DNA of 50,185 nucleotides from Paraburkholderia ribeironis (GTDB lineage: Bacteria > Pseudomonadota > Gammaproteobacteria > Burkholderiales > Burkholderiaceae). This document shows positions 8,478 to 18,356 of this stretch, in pieces. How positions within the stretch are numbered: the first letter of the stretch is position 1; every line of letters begins with the position of its first letter. Under the pieces are notes generated by a model that saw only the letters and a program-made list of their open reading frames with translations, did not search any database and had not been told where the DNA came from. The stretch lies in the NCBI RefSeq assembly GCF_900019265.1, contig NZ_CYGX02000019.1, forward strand, positions 59,615 to 109,799. Reading direction: 5' to 3'. The translations under genes were made by a program, and so were the position numbers.

Positions 8478-9362
8478 GTGGACAAATTCGTCAGCATGGA
8501 AATCTTCGTCGCGGTGGTCGAGGCCGGCAGCCTGACGGCGGCGGCCGAGCGCTTCGACATTTCGTCGGCGATGGTGGGCAAGCACATTCGCGCGCTCGAA
8601 AACCGGCTGGCGACGCGACTGCTCACGCGCACCACACGGCGGCAAAGTCTCACGGAAATAGGCCGGCAATACTATGAGCAGTGCCGGCGCATTCTCGCCG
8701 ACGTACGGGATGCCGAGTCGCTCGCCGAGGCGATGGCCGCTGCGCCGCGCGGCGTGCTCAAGGTGACCGTGCCGCTCACCTACGGCGTCGAAATCTTCGC
8801 GCCGGCGATGACCGACTATCTGAGCGCGTGGCCAGAGGTGAGCCTCGAACTCGATCTGTCGAACCGCATCGTCGACCTGGTGGACGAGGGCTTCGATGCA
8901 GCGGTGCGCATCGGTCATCTGGCGGAATCGAGTTTCGTCGCACGGCCGCTGAAGCCGTACCGGATGCGCGCGTGCGCGTCGCCGGCCTATCTGGCGCGCG
9001 CCGGCACGCCGCACACGCCGGCCGATCTCGTGCAGCACGAATGTCTCGGCTTTCTGCATTGGGGCCGCGAGGGTTTGTGGCGTCTGGATGGCGAGCGCCC
9101 CGACGACAGCTCGCTGCGCGCCGGCCGGTTTCGCGCGAACAACGGCCAGGCGCTGAAGGTCGCGGCGTTGCGCGGCTTCGGTCTGGTGCTGCAACCCGAG
9201 GCGCTGCTCGCGCGTGAGATCGCCAGCGGCGAACTGGTATCCGTGCTGGACGACTATTTGCCCGAAGGCGTGCCGGTGCATCTGATCTATCCGCGCGATC
9301 GCCGCGCCACGCCCAAGCTCACCAGCTTCATCGATTTCGTGATGGAGCGGTTGGGCGCGTGA
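8478..9362 (+). CDS. LysR-family transcriptional regulator
   Basis: A 294-residue LysR regulator. The N-terminal winged helix-turn-helix (residues about 1-60, GSLTAAAERFDISSAMVGKH) is followed by a substrate-binding domain starting near LKVTVPLTYG. The likely start is GTG 8478; an ATG six codons later is possible. It is divergent from the Spy-like gene with a 197-base gap, so it might control that gene or itself. Inducer unknown. Confidence 0.85.
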   Translation: MDKFVSMEIFVAVVEAGSLTAAAERFDISSAMVGKHIRALENRLATRLLTRTTRRQSLTEIGRQYYEQCRRILADVRDAESLAEAMAAAPRGVLKVTVPLTYGVEIFAPAMTDYLSAWPEVSLELDLSNRIVDLVDEGFDAAVRIGHLAESSFVARPLKPYRMRACASPAYLARAGTPHTPADLVQHECLGFLHWGREGLWRLDGERPDDSSLRAGRFRANNGQALKVAALRGFGLVLQPEALLAREIASGELVSVLDDYLPEGVPVHLIYPRDRRATPKLTSFIDFVMERLGA

Positions 9363-9498
9363 GTGGCGCCGTCGCCGGTGTCTCCGCCGTCTCCGCCGTT
9401 TCTATTGCCGAGTGCATCACAGCGCAGCACCGCGCGCCACCGCGCACTGAAGACGCGCGATAATCCGCAGCACCGTTGACTCACATCCTTCGCCCTCG

Positions 9499-9957
9499 AT
9501 GAGACCTCCACGCCTCGACCAGCTCGACGACCTCGACCGCAACCTCGTTGCACTGCTGCAAGCCAACGCCCGTGAAAGCGTGGCCAGTCTCGCCCGCCAG
9601 CTGGACGTGGCGCGCACCACGGTGATCGCGAGAATTGCCCGGCTGGAGCGCAGCAACGTGATCGCCGGCTATAGCGTGCGGCTCGGTCAGGACGTGCTCG
9701 ACTCGAGCATCGTGGCCTATGTCGGCATCATCATCGCGCCCAAGTACGGGCCGGCCGTGCAGAAGCGTCTCGGCAAGATGCCCGAGGTCCAGCTGCTATG
9801 CGCGGTGAGCGGCGAGTTCGACTACGTCGCGTGGCTGCGCGCCGATTCGCCGGACCGGTTGAATGATCTGCTCGACCAGATCGGCGGGATGGAAGGGGTG
9901 GAGCGGACCACCACGTCGATCATTCTCGCGCGCAAGATCGACCGCGGGACATTGTGA
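9499..9957 (+). CDS. Lrp/AsnC-family transcriptional regulator
   Basis: A 152-residue Lrp/AsnC regulator. An N-terminal helix-turn-helix (ESVASLARQLDVARTTVIAR) is followed by the ligand-binding RAM domain ending EGVERTTTSIILARKI. These proteins usually sense amino acids and often control the neighbouring gene. Here that is the amino-acid-dehydrogenase-like gene 270 bases downstream on the same strand. Confidence 0.85.
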   Translation: MRPPRLDQLDDLDRNLVALLQANARESVASLARQLDVARTTVIARIARLERSNVIAGYSVRLGQDVLDSSIVAYVGIIIAPKYGPAVQKRLGKMPEVQLLCAVSGEFDYVAWLRADSPDRLNDLLDQIGGMEGVERTTTSIILARKIDRGTL

Positions 9958-10227
9958 ACACGCATGCGGCGGTCATGCGGTTTTTACAGCGGCGGCTTCG
10001 TCACTAGCGCGCTTTAACGTCAGCGCACTTTAACGCCATTCCGACAGATCGACTGCCTGCTTCGTCATAACGTCGAACTTCATAGTCATAACGCAGCATT
10101 TTGTGCGTATGAACTGTGTGCGCTTCTTCCTACACTGTTGCTCAAGGGTTCAGCCCGCCGGGCGCCGCGCCTTCAACGCTGCGCCATTCGAAGCTGGAGA
10201 CAGCACACACACAACATGGAGAAGCGC
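9958..10227. promoter_or_regulatory. intergenic control region with imperfect 16-bp repeats
   Basis: This 270-base gap holds two copies of AGCGC(G/A)CTTTAACG at 10006-10019 and 10022-10035, and two copies of GTCATAACG at about 10064 and 10085. Evenly spaced repeats fit Lrp-type wrapping sites upstream of the next gene, but that is inference. I see no gene here. Confidence 0.5.
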
Positions 10228-11325
10228 ATGAAAGTAGCCATTGTGGGCGCAGGTCTGATCGGTCACACCATCGCGCACATGCTGCGCGAAACCGGTGACT
10301 ACGAAGTCGTCGCGTTCGACCGCGACCAGCACGCGCTCGATAAGCTCGCCGCCCAGGGCATCCCGACGCGGCGCGTCGATTCCGCCGATGCCGCCGCGCT
10401 GCGCGCCGCGATGCAAGGCTTCGACGCGCTCGTCAACGCGTTGCCGTATTACCTCGCGGTGAACGTGGCGTCCGCCGCGAAGGGCGCGGGCGTGCATTAC
10501 TTCGATCTGACCGAGGACGTGCGCGCCACTCACGCGATCCGCGCGATCGCCGACGACGCCGAGCACGCATTCATGCCGCAGTGCGGTCTCGCGCCGGGCT
10601 TCATCGGGATTGCCGCGCACGAACTCGCGAACCGCTTCAGCGAAATTCGCGACGTCAAGATGCGCGTCGGCGCGCTGCCGGAATTCCCGACCAATGCGCT
10701 GAAGTACAACCTGACCTGGAGCGTCGACGGTCTGATCAACGAGTACTGTCAGCCTTGCGAAGCGATCCGCGACGGTCGCACGCAATGGGTGCAGCCGCTC
10801 GAAGGCCTCGAACATTTTTCGCTCGACGGCACCGAGTACGAAGCCTTCAATACGTCCGGCGGCCTTGGCACGCTGTGCGAGACGCTCTCGGGACGGGTCG
10901 AAACGCTCGACTACAAGTCGGTGCGCTATCCGGGCCACCGCAATCTGATGCAGTTCCTGCTCGAAGACCTGCGTCTATCCAGCGATCGCGACACGCTCAA
11001 GAACATCATGCGCCGTTCGGTGCCATCGACCGCGCAGGACGTCGTGCTGGTGTTCATCACCGTGAGTGGCATGCGCGACGGTCAACTGGTGCAGGAGGTG
11101 TTCACCCGCAAGATCTTCGCGAAGACGGTGTGCGGCGTGGCGATGAGCGCGATCCAGATCACCACGGCGGGCGCGATGTGTGCGGTGCTCGATCTGTTCC
11201 GCGAGCAGAAGCTGCCGCAAAAGGGCTTCGTGCGTCAGGAACAGGTGTCGCTGCGCGACTTTCTCGCGAACCGATTTGGTCAGCTGTACGAAGGACAGTC
11301 GCTGGACACGATGGCGACCGCATAA
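10228..11325 (+). CDS. saccharopine dehydrogenase-like protein (possible lysine 6-dehydrogenase)
   Basis: A 365-residue protein. The N-terminal Rossmann domain (KVAIVGAGLIGHTIAHML, residues 2-19) is followed by a saccharopine-dehydrogenase C-terminal-type domain (GLAPGFIGIAAHELANRF, and TSGGLGTLCETLSG). This layout is shared by saccharopine reductases and lysine 6-dehydrogenase. TGGAGA lies six bases before the ATG at 10228; ATG 10216 is possible. The upstream Lrp regulator supports an amino-acid substrate. The exact substrate is not resolved. Confidence 0.75.
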   Translation: MKVAIVGAGLIGHTIAHMLRETGDYEVVAFDRDQHALDKLAAQGIPTRRVDSADAAALRAAMQGFDALVNALPYYLAVNVASAAKGAGVHYFDLTEDVRATHAIRAIADDAEHAFMPQCGLAPGFIGIAAHELANRFSEIRDVKMRVGALPEFPTNALKYNLTWSVDGLINEYCQPCEAIRDGRTQWVQPLEGLEHFSLDGTEYEAFNTSGGLGTLCETLSGRVETLDYKSVRYPGHRNLMQFLLEDLRLSSDRDTLKNIMRRSVPSTAQDVVLVFITVSGMRDGQLVQEVFTRKIFAKTVCGVAMSAIQITTAGAMCAVLDLFREQKLPQKGFVRQEQVSLRDFLANRFGQLYEGQSLDTMATA

Positions 11326-11431
11326 CGCGCGATCGTCAGCGTTAAGCCAGCGAAGGAGGGCCGTGGCGCCGCCACCATAAGCGGCGGTAGCGGCTGCGAC
11401 TGGCAGGAAAGGCCCCGCAGAGGGCCGCAAA

Positions 11432-11467
11432 AAATGCCCCGCCTTGAACTGACCTGGCGGGGCATTT
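11432..11467. terminator. bidirectional terminator
   Basis: A perfect 12-bp stem (AAATGCCCCGCC with GGCGGGGCATTT) encloses a 12-base loop between two convergent genes. A and T runs lie on both sides, so it can end both transcripts. Confidence 0.9.
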
Positions 11468-11486
11468 CTGTTTTCGGCCGCCGTTG

Positions 11487-12107
11487 CTACACAGGCACCG
11501 GCGGCATCATCGTGGGTGCCGCGTACGGCTCGTCGACGATGCGCGCCAGCAGGTCCTGGTAATCCGCCGGCGTCGGCGCGCTATTGTCGAACATCAGCAG
11601 ATCGTCGCAAAGCGCGCCGCTGGGCATGAAGCGGCGCTGCCGGTACTCGTCCCAGTGCGCGAGCTTATACGCATCGTTCGGATTGGCGCGCTCGACGATG
11701 CGCTGCCGCGCCGTCTCTTCCGACGTATGGACCCACACGACCCGTAGCTTCACCTCGGCGCCGATTCCCAACCACGCGCGATCGAACAGGCGCCGCTCGC
11801 GCACTTCGCGCGATAGCGGGCCGACCACCACGGCGCTGACGCCGAGCGCAAGATTGTCGCGCGCGGTGTCGAGCAGGCCGCGGTACTCGGGGTCGCGCAG
11901 GTGTTGCAGGAACAGCGGGCTGTCGCGGTCGTTCGGGTTGCCGGTCAGCATCGCTATCGCGGCGGCGCTATAGCCGCCGAACAGCGTGTCTTTGTCGAGC
12001 AGGCAAAAGGGCGAACCGCTCGCCTTCATCAGCGCGCCGAACAGTTTTCTGGCGAGCGTGGTCTTGCCCGTGCCGGCGTGGCCGCAAAAGAAAACCAGAT
12101 GCGTCAC
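11487..12107 (-). CDS. P-loop NTPase/kinase-like protein (AAA, zeta-kinase-like)
   Basis: A 206-residue soluble protein with a Walker A motif GHAGTGKT at residues 9-16 close to the N-terminus. A Walker B-like run (SAVVVGPLSR) and an Arg-rich lid (EETARQRIVERANP) follow, as in small nucleoside-kinase-like P-loop proteins. The start is GTG 12107, which overlaps the cydX stop (GTGA), so translation is coupled to cydX. The C-terminus is Pro-rich. Substrate unknown. No antitoxin-like partner is visible, so I do not call it a toxin. Confidence 0.7.
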   Translation of the reverse strand: MTHLVFFCGHAGTGKTTLARKLFGALMKASGSPFCLLDKDTLFGGYSAAAIAMLTGNPNDRDSPLFLQHLRDPEYRGLLDTARDNLALGVSAVVVGPLSREVRERRLFDRAWLGIGAEVKLRVVWVHTSEETARQRIVERANPNDAYKLAHWDEYRQRRFMPSGALCDDLLMFDNSAPTPADYQDLLARIVDEPYAAPTMMPPVPV

Positions 12108-12253
12108 GAAGAGGCGTCCTCGGCAGGGGACGATGGTGTGTCGCCAGGCTGGGGATCACGCGCGAACTTGCCATTGGTTTCCAGCCACATCACGTTGATG
12201 ATGCCGAAGCCCAAAGCCACGCCGACGCCGAGAATCCAGGTGAAATACCACAT
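12104..12253 (-). CDS. cydX: cytochrome bd oxidase small subunit CydX (orphan)
   Basis: A 49-residue protein beginning MWYFTWILGVGVALGFGI. This matches the signature of CydX (YbgT), the single-helix subunit that stabilises cytochrome bd ubiquinol oxidase in the inner membrane. One membrane helix (about 4-25) includes the conserved WxLE-type end (MWLE). A hydrophilic Pro/Ser/Asp tail follows. AAAGGAG sits six bases before the ATG. No cydA or cydB is present here; upstream lie three leader elements and no recognisable gene. Its stop overlaps the start of the P-loop gene. Confidence 0.85.
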   Translation of the reverse strand: MWYFTWILGVGVALGFGIINVMWLETNGKFARDPQPGDTPSSPAEDASS

Positions 12254-12266
12254 AGCCGTCTCCTTT

Positions 12267-12309
12267 GTCGACCAGAGTTGGCGCTTTAGCGCCTACTCTG
12301 GTCCCATGC
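12267..12309 (-). promoter_or_regulatory. 5'-leader hairpin element, copy A (cydX)
   Basis: On the minus strand it reads GCATGGGACCAGAGT, then an inner stem GGCGCT/AGCGCC, then ACTCTGGTCGAC. Outer arms at 12271-12278 and 12295-12302 are perfectly complementary. It ends directly at the cydX Shine-Dalgarno sequence. See the findings for the family. Confidence 0.8.
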
Positions 12310-12315
12310 TGAGGT

Positions 12316-12359
12316 TTGACCGGAGTTAGCGCTTCAGCACTTACTCCAGGCCCTCAGCG
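12316..12359 (-). promoter_or_regulatory. degenerate 5'-leader hairpin element, copy B
   Basis: A diverged copy lies between A and C in the same orientation. The outer arms are imperfect (ACTCCAGG opposite CCGGAGT), and the ATG of the head is lost. Confidence 0.6.
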
Positions 12360-12418
12360 GTCGACCAGAGTTGGCGCTTCAGCGCGTTACTCTGGTCCCA
12401 TGCAAGATGGTTGCTGTT
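12351..12418 (-). promoter_or_regulatory. 5'-leader hairpin element, copy C
   Basis: A full-length copy with outer arms at 12364-12371 and 12389-12396. It is nearly identical, over about 67 bases with one inserted base, to the element at 33572-33639, 21 kb away. It overlaps the end of copy B by the shared CCCTCAGCG motif. Confidence 0.85.
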
Positions 12419-12906
12419 CGTATGATCGGGCGATGCGGACGACGAAGCCGCCGATCTGCGACGCGAAGCGCCAGCCGCGTCGCCTTTCGCACCGATCATG
12501 AAGAAGAACGCCACGCCATGCAAGCGGTGTCGCGCTGACCTGCACGGCCGGGCGGGTGGAAGCGGCCCGCGTTGCTATCATGCAAGGCAGCGGCAGCACG
12601 GCAGCGATCAGGATCGCCCGGCACTGGGCCACGCGCTCGCAGGAAGCGGGACCACGATTGACAGCACGCGCGAACCCGCATGCCGACGCGCCTGGACGAC
12701 CGGTGCAAAACCGCGCTCGCCGCGCATGTCATGCGCGGGCGCGTCGCTCCGCAGGTTCCCAGCAGGTTTAACAATTGAATACATGACGTTGCCGCCATGC
12801 CCATTAACATGACGCCTCACGCTTTTTCGTCAACTCGGACCTGACGCATGCCTTGCGCGCCGCGCGAGGCCGGGCGGTCCGTTTTCGCTTTCAAGGTAAT
12901 CCGAAC
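12419..12906. other. gene-free stretch between leader element C and corA
   Basis: About 490 bases without a credible gene. Short readings on both strands lack Shine-Dalgarno sequences and the local codon bias. I looked on the minus strand for a remnant of cydB that would explain the orphan cydX and found nothing recognisable. Confidence 0.6.
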
Positions 12907-13884
12907 ATGCTGATCAATTGCGCTGCCTATCAGGACGGTCGGAAGCTCGCTGACATCGACATCGATAGCATCAGCGACTACGTAGCACGGCCGGAGTGTT
13001 TCGTCTGGGTCGCGCTCAAAGACCCGGGGCCGGAGGAGCTGGCCGCGATGAAAAAGGAATTCGGCCTGCACGAGCTCGCGGTCGAGGACGCGCAAAACGG
13101 TCACCAGCGTCCCAAGATCGAGGAATACGGCGAGTCGCTGTTCGCCGTGATGCATACGGTCGAGATGGACGAGAACAACGAGCTGCTGCTTGGCGAAGTC
13201 GACGTGTTCGTGGGGCGCAACTATGTGCTGTCGGTGCGGCGCGGCACGCGCGTCGGTTTTCAGTCCGTGCGGGCGCGCTGCGAGCGCGAACCGCGCTTGC
13301 TCAAGGAAGGCTCCGCGTTCGTGTTGTACGCGCTGCTCGACGATGTCGTCGATCGCTATTTCCCGATCGTCGAGTCGATGAGTTCCGAAATCGAAGCACT
13401 CGAAGACCGCATTTTCGACCGCAACAATTCGGCGGCGTCGCGGGCGATCATTCAGGATCTTTACTCGTTAAAGCGCCGCCTCGTGCTTCTGCAGCACCAT
13501 GTCGTCCCGCTGCAGGAAGCGGTCAGCAAATTGACGGGCGGGCGCATTCCGAGCGTCTGCCAAGGCATGCAGGCCTACTTCCGCGATGTCTACGACCATC
13601 TCGAGCGGATCGTCAGAACCATCGAAGGCCGGCGTGAAATCGTCGTCACCGCGGTGCAGGTCAATCTCGGCATGATTTCCCTCGCCGAGAACGAGGTGAC
13701 CAAACGGCTCGGCTCGTTCGCGGCGCTGTTCGCGGTGCCGACCATGATCGCCGGCATCTACGGGATGAACTTTCAGAACATCCCCGAGCTGCACTTCAGA
13801 TTCGGCTATCCGCTCTGTCTCGCGATCATGTTTGGGATCGACCTCTTGCTGTTCACGCGCTTTCGCAAGGCGGGCTGGCTATAA
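12907..13884 (+). CDS. corA: magnesium/cobalt transporter CorA
   Basis: A 325-residue CorA-family channel. A large acidic cytoplasmic domain is followed by two C-terminal membrane helices. The signature YGMNF is present, with GMN at 286-288 at the end of the first helix forming the selectivity filter. The C-terminus is short and basic (RFRKAGWL), as usual. The start ATG 12907 begins MLINCAAYQDG; an upstream in-frame start at 12853 adds a basic, unlikely extension. It forms a homopentamer in the inner membrane in known cases. Confidence 0.92.
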   Translation: MLINCAAYQDGRKLADIDIDSISDYVARPECFVWVALKDPGPEELAAMKKEFGLHELAVEDAQNGHQRPKIEEYGESLFAVMHTVEMDENNELLLGEVDVFVGRNYVLSVRRGTRVGFQSVRARCEREPRLLKEGSAFVLYALLDDVVDRYFPIVESMSSEIEALEDRIFDRNNSAASRAIIQDLYSLKRRLVLLQHHVVPLQEAVSKLTGGRIPSVCQGMQAYFRDVYDHLERIVRTIEGRREIVVTAVQVNLGMISLAENEVTKRLGSFAALFAVPTMIAGIYGMNFQNIPELHFRFGYPLCLAIMFGIDLLLFTRFRKAGWL

Positions 13885-14230
13885 GTGGCAGGCCACGCGC
13901 CGCGCGCCGCGCGGTTCGGCGCCGCGCGCCGCGCGGTTCGGCGCCGCGCCTGGCGGCCGGGCCATGCGATCGCCGCGCCTGCGAATTGCTTTCATCGCAC
14001 TCGGCACACGCGGTTCGGGCTTGCATCGCGCGCAATAAAGGGCCAGCATAGGCGGCCAGCCGGCTGACTGCCTTGCAGCCGGTGGCAAATCCACTACGCA
14101 CGGACCAAGCGAGGGACCCTTGCGATATGCCGCCCGCCGGCGCGCTCATCACGCGCGCCAGCCTGAATCGATCGAGCGCGCAGCACGGCCGCAGATTCTG
14201 CGCGCCGGTGCACCGCACCACTGCGTGCCG
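13885..14230. repeat. gap after corA with a 22-bp GC-only repeat
   Basis: At 13898-13951 a 22-base unit made of CGC/GCC runs and GGTTCGG is present two and a half times. The rest of the gap shows no gene. Confidence 0.75.
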
Positions 14231-14260
14231 TTGACATTTCGACGGGGCTGCATTGAGAAT
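14231..14260 (+). promoter_or_regulatory. sigma-70-type promoter of the rbs operon
   Basis: A perfect -35 box TTGACA (14231-14236) is followed after 18 bases by GAGAAT (14255-14260), which matches TATAAT at four of six positions. The operator palindrome follows immediately, at the expected transcription start. Confidence 0.7.
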
Positions 14261-14266
14261 AAGCCT

Positions 14267-14280
14267 CGCAAACGTTTGCG
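14267..14280. promoter_or_regulatory. RbsR-like operator
   Basis: CGCAAACGTTTGCG is a perfect 14-bp palindrome with the central AACGTT typical of LacI/RbsR operators. It lies just after the -10 box, where a bound repressor would block initiation. The regulator is encoded in the same operon at 18467-19507. Confidence 0.82.
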
Positions 14281-14331
14281 CGTCACTAAGAATACGGTTC
14301 GCCCCGAGCCTGAAAAAACCTGGAGATACGC

Positions 14332-15312
14332 ATGAGCCATCGCATTCGCCGTCGCATCCTCGCGGCCGCCGTTCTTGCCGCCGCTACCGTTGCATTGCCG
14401 TTTTCCGCTGCGCATGCGCAGAACGCGCCGGCCCACAAGCCGAAGATCGCGCTGGTGATGAAGTCGCTTGCCAACGAGTTCTTCCTGACCATGGAAACCG
14501 GCGCGAAGGAATATCAGAAACACAATCCCGGCCAGTTCGACCTGATCACCAACGGCATCAAGGACGAGACCGACACCGCGAACCAGATCCGCATCGTCGA
14601 GCAGATGATCGTCTCGAAGGTCGACGCGATCGTGCTCGCGCCGGCCGATTCGAAGGCGCTCGCGCCAGTCGTCAAGAAGGCGGTGGACGCGGGCATCATC
14701 GTCGTGAACATCGACAACCGGCTCGACCCGGACGTGCTCAAGTCGAAAGACCTGAACGTGCCGTTCGTCGGCCCGGATAACCGCAAAGGCGCACAGAAGG
14801 TCGGCGATTACCTGGCCAAGAAGCTGAAGGCGGGCGACGAGGTCGGCATTCTCGAAGGCGTGTCGACCACCACCAATGCGCAGCAGCGCACCGCGGGCTT
14901 CAAGGACGCGATGCAGGCCGTCGGCGCGAAGGTCGCCTCGGTGCAGTCGGGTGAATGGGAAATCGACAAGGGCAACGCGGTGGCCTCGGCCATGCTCAAC
15001 GAGTACCCGAACCTGAAGGCGCTGCTCGCCGGCAACGACAACATGGCGATCGGCGCGGTCTCGGCGGTGCGCGCGGCGGGCAAGCAGGGCAAGGTGATGG
15101 TGGTCGGCTACGACAACATCAACGCGATCCGGCCGATGCTCAAGGACGGCCGCGTGCTCGCCACCGCGGACCAGTACGCCGCCAAGCAGGCCGTGTTCGG
15201 CATTGATACCGCGCTGAAGGCGCTCAGCGAGCACAAGAAGCAGTCGGATTTGTCGGGCGTGGTGGAAACGCCCGTCAGTCTGGTAACCAAGGAAACCCTG
15301 GCGGGTAAATGA
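14332..15312 (+). CDS. rbsB: ribose-type ABC transporter substrate-binding protein
   Basis: A 326-residue periplasmic sugar-binding protein. A signal peptide ends near residue 29 (AHAQ). The mature part follows the RbsB family: IALVMKSLANEFF at the start, AIVLAPADSKALAP and VVNIDNRLD for sugar contacts, and LAGNDNMAIGAV near 230. It is first in rbsBACRK behind a well-formed promoter/operator. Ribose is the likeliest ligand given the downstream ribokinase. Related pentoses or polyols cannot be excluded. Confidence 0.88.
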   Translation: MSHRIRRRILAAAVLAAATVALPFSAAHAQNAPAHKPKIALVMKSLANEFFLTMETGAKEYQKHNPGQFDLITNGIKDETDTANQIRIVEQMIVSKVDAIVLAPADSKALAPVVKKAVDAGIIVVNIDNRLDPDVLKSKDLNVPFVGPDNRKGAQKVGDYLAKKLKAGDEVGILEGVSTTTNAQQRTAGFKDAMQAVGAKVASVQSGEWEIDKGNAVASAMLNEYPNLKALLAGNDNMAIGAVSAVRAAGKQGKVMVVGYDNINAIRPMLKDGRVLATADQYAAKQAVFGIDTALKALSEHKKQSDLSGVVETPVSLVTKETLAGK

Positions 15313-15672
15313 GCGTCGCCCTCGGCGCGTTGGCGCTGGCGTCGGCGCGACGCGTGCGGGCTCGCGCCGGTGCCCTTGCATCACGCCATGCAGCGCCGAA
15401 GCTACACAAATAAGCCACACAAATAAGCCGCACGAATCCACGTCTATTCAATGAACGCTCAATGAACGTTCAATAAGCGCTCAAGAAACCCGCCGCGCCG
15501 CCGTTAAATCCAGAGGTAAGCGTCATGACGGTGGCCGCGCGGTGGGAGGGTGCGTGGCCGTGAGCACCTGCGCATCCCGCGCATTGGGCCGGCATGACAC
15601 GTGACGGTAGTGGGCGGACTCATGCGGGTGAACCAGATGAGGCCGCGCCGGCCGCCATGAACCAGGATCGCG
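15313..15672. repeat. rbsB-rbsA gap with two tandem-repeat arrays
   Basis: This 360-base gap contains a 13-base unit (ACACAAATAAGCC) twice at 15404-15429. It also has an 11-base unit of the TCAATGAACGC type four times, decaying, at 15448-15490. A 12-codon reading frame at 15525-15563 has an AGAGGTAA upstream; I would not call it a gene. No terminator is evident, so rbsA can be read from the rbsB promoter. Confidence 0.8.
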
Positions 15673-17264
<1,592 letters not shown>

Positions 17265-17265
<1 letters not shown>

Positions 17266-18356
17266 TGACCGATCAATCGTTGCGCGACCAGCAGGGCGGT
17301 AATCAGAGCGGCCGGCAGGGCGACCATCAAGGCAACCATCAAGGCAACCACCAGGGCGCGACCGCCGCGACGGTGCCCGCCGACCCGTCCGCGCCGCTCG
17401 CGAGCGGCAAACCGGCCGGCACGCGGCTCGGCTTTTCGAACTACCTTGGGCTGGCTGGCGCGTTGCTGGCGATGATCGTGCTGTTCTCGTTGCTGAGTTC
17501 GCACTTCCTGACCTACGACACGTTCAGCACGATCGCCAATCAGATTCCCGATCTGGTGGTGATGTCGGTGGGCATGACCTTTGTGCTGATCATCGCCGGC
17601 ATCGATCTGTCGGTGGGATCGGTGCTGGCGCTGGGAGCGTCGGTGGTGAGCGTGGCCGCGCTGAAGTGGGGCTGGGGAGCGCTGCCGTCGGCGCTGCTCG
17701 GCGTCGCCGCGGCGGCGCTGACCGGCACGATCACCGGCGCGGTGACGGTGGGCTGGCGGATTCCGTCGTTCATCGTGTCGCTCGGCGTGCTCGAAGCGGC
17801 GCGCGGCCTGGCGTATCAGATGACCAATTCGCGCACCGCCTATATCGGCGACGCGTTCGACTTTCTGTCGAATCCGCTCGCGCTCGGCATTTCGCCGGCT
17901 TTCCTGATCGCGGTCGCGGTGATGGTGATCGCGCAACTGCTGCTCACGCGCACGGTGTTTGGCCGCTATCTCGTCGGCATCGGCACCAACGAGGAAGCGG
18001 TGCGGCTCGCGGGCGTCAATCCGCGGCCATACAAGGTGATCGTGTTCGCGCTGATGGGCGCGCTCTCGGGGCTTGCCGCGCTGTTCCAGATCTCGCGTCT
18101 GGAAGCGGCCGATCCGAATGCGGGCGTCGGCCTGGAGCTGCAGGTGATCGCGGCCGTGGTGATCGGCGGCACGAGTCTGATGGGCGGGCGCGGTTCCGTG
18201 ATCAGCACCTTTTTCGGTGTGCTGATCATTTCGGTGCTGGCGGCCGGGCTCGCGCAGATCGGTGCGAACGAGCCGACCAAGCGCATGATCACCGGCGCGG
18301 TGATCGTGGTGGCGGTGGTGCTGGACACGTACCGCAGCCGCCGCAAGCGCGCCTGA
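17265..18356 (+). CDS. rbsC: ribose-type ABC transporter permease
   Basis: A 363-residue inner-membrane permease with about 8-10 helices. It includes the family motif GIDLSVGSVLALG and the C-terminal IGGTSLMGGRGSVISTFFG. The ATG at 17265 shares its A with the rbsA stop, and GGGAG lies before it. The first 55 or so residues are unusual: a hydrophilic Gln/Gly/His/Asn extension containing QGDH-QGNH-QGNH-QG, encoded by a 12-base tandem repeat. Typical RbsC proteins have a much shorter tail there. Confidence 0.9.
17316..17360 (+). repeat. 12-bp coding tandem repeat in rbsC
   Basis: Units CAGGGCGACCAT, CAAGGCAACCAT, CAAGGCAACCAC and a partial fourth encode QGDH/QGNH/QGNH/QGA. The period of 12 keeps the frame, so copy-number change would only lengthen or shorten the cytoplasmic tail. 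Confidence 0.9.

Noticed and set aside
11487..12107. zeta toxin of a toxin-antitoxin pair
   Set aside because: Only the P-loop kinase fold is suggested. The coupled upstream gene is a CydX-like membrane peptide, not an antitoxin.
12267..12418. insertion-sequence remnant explaining the hairpin copies
   Set aside because: No transposase fragment, no long terminal inverted repeats and no target duplication are seen; the copies are all in gene leaders with fixed orientation.
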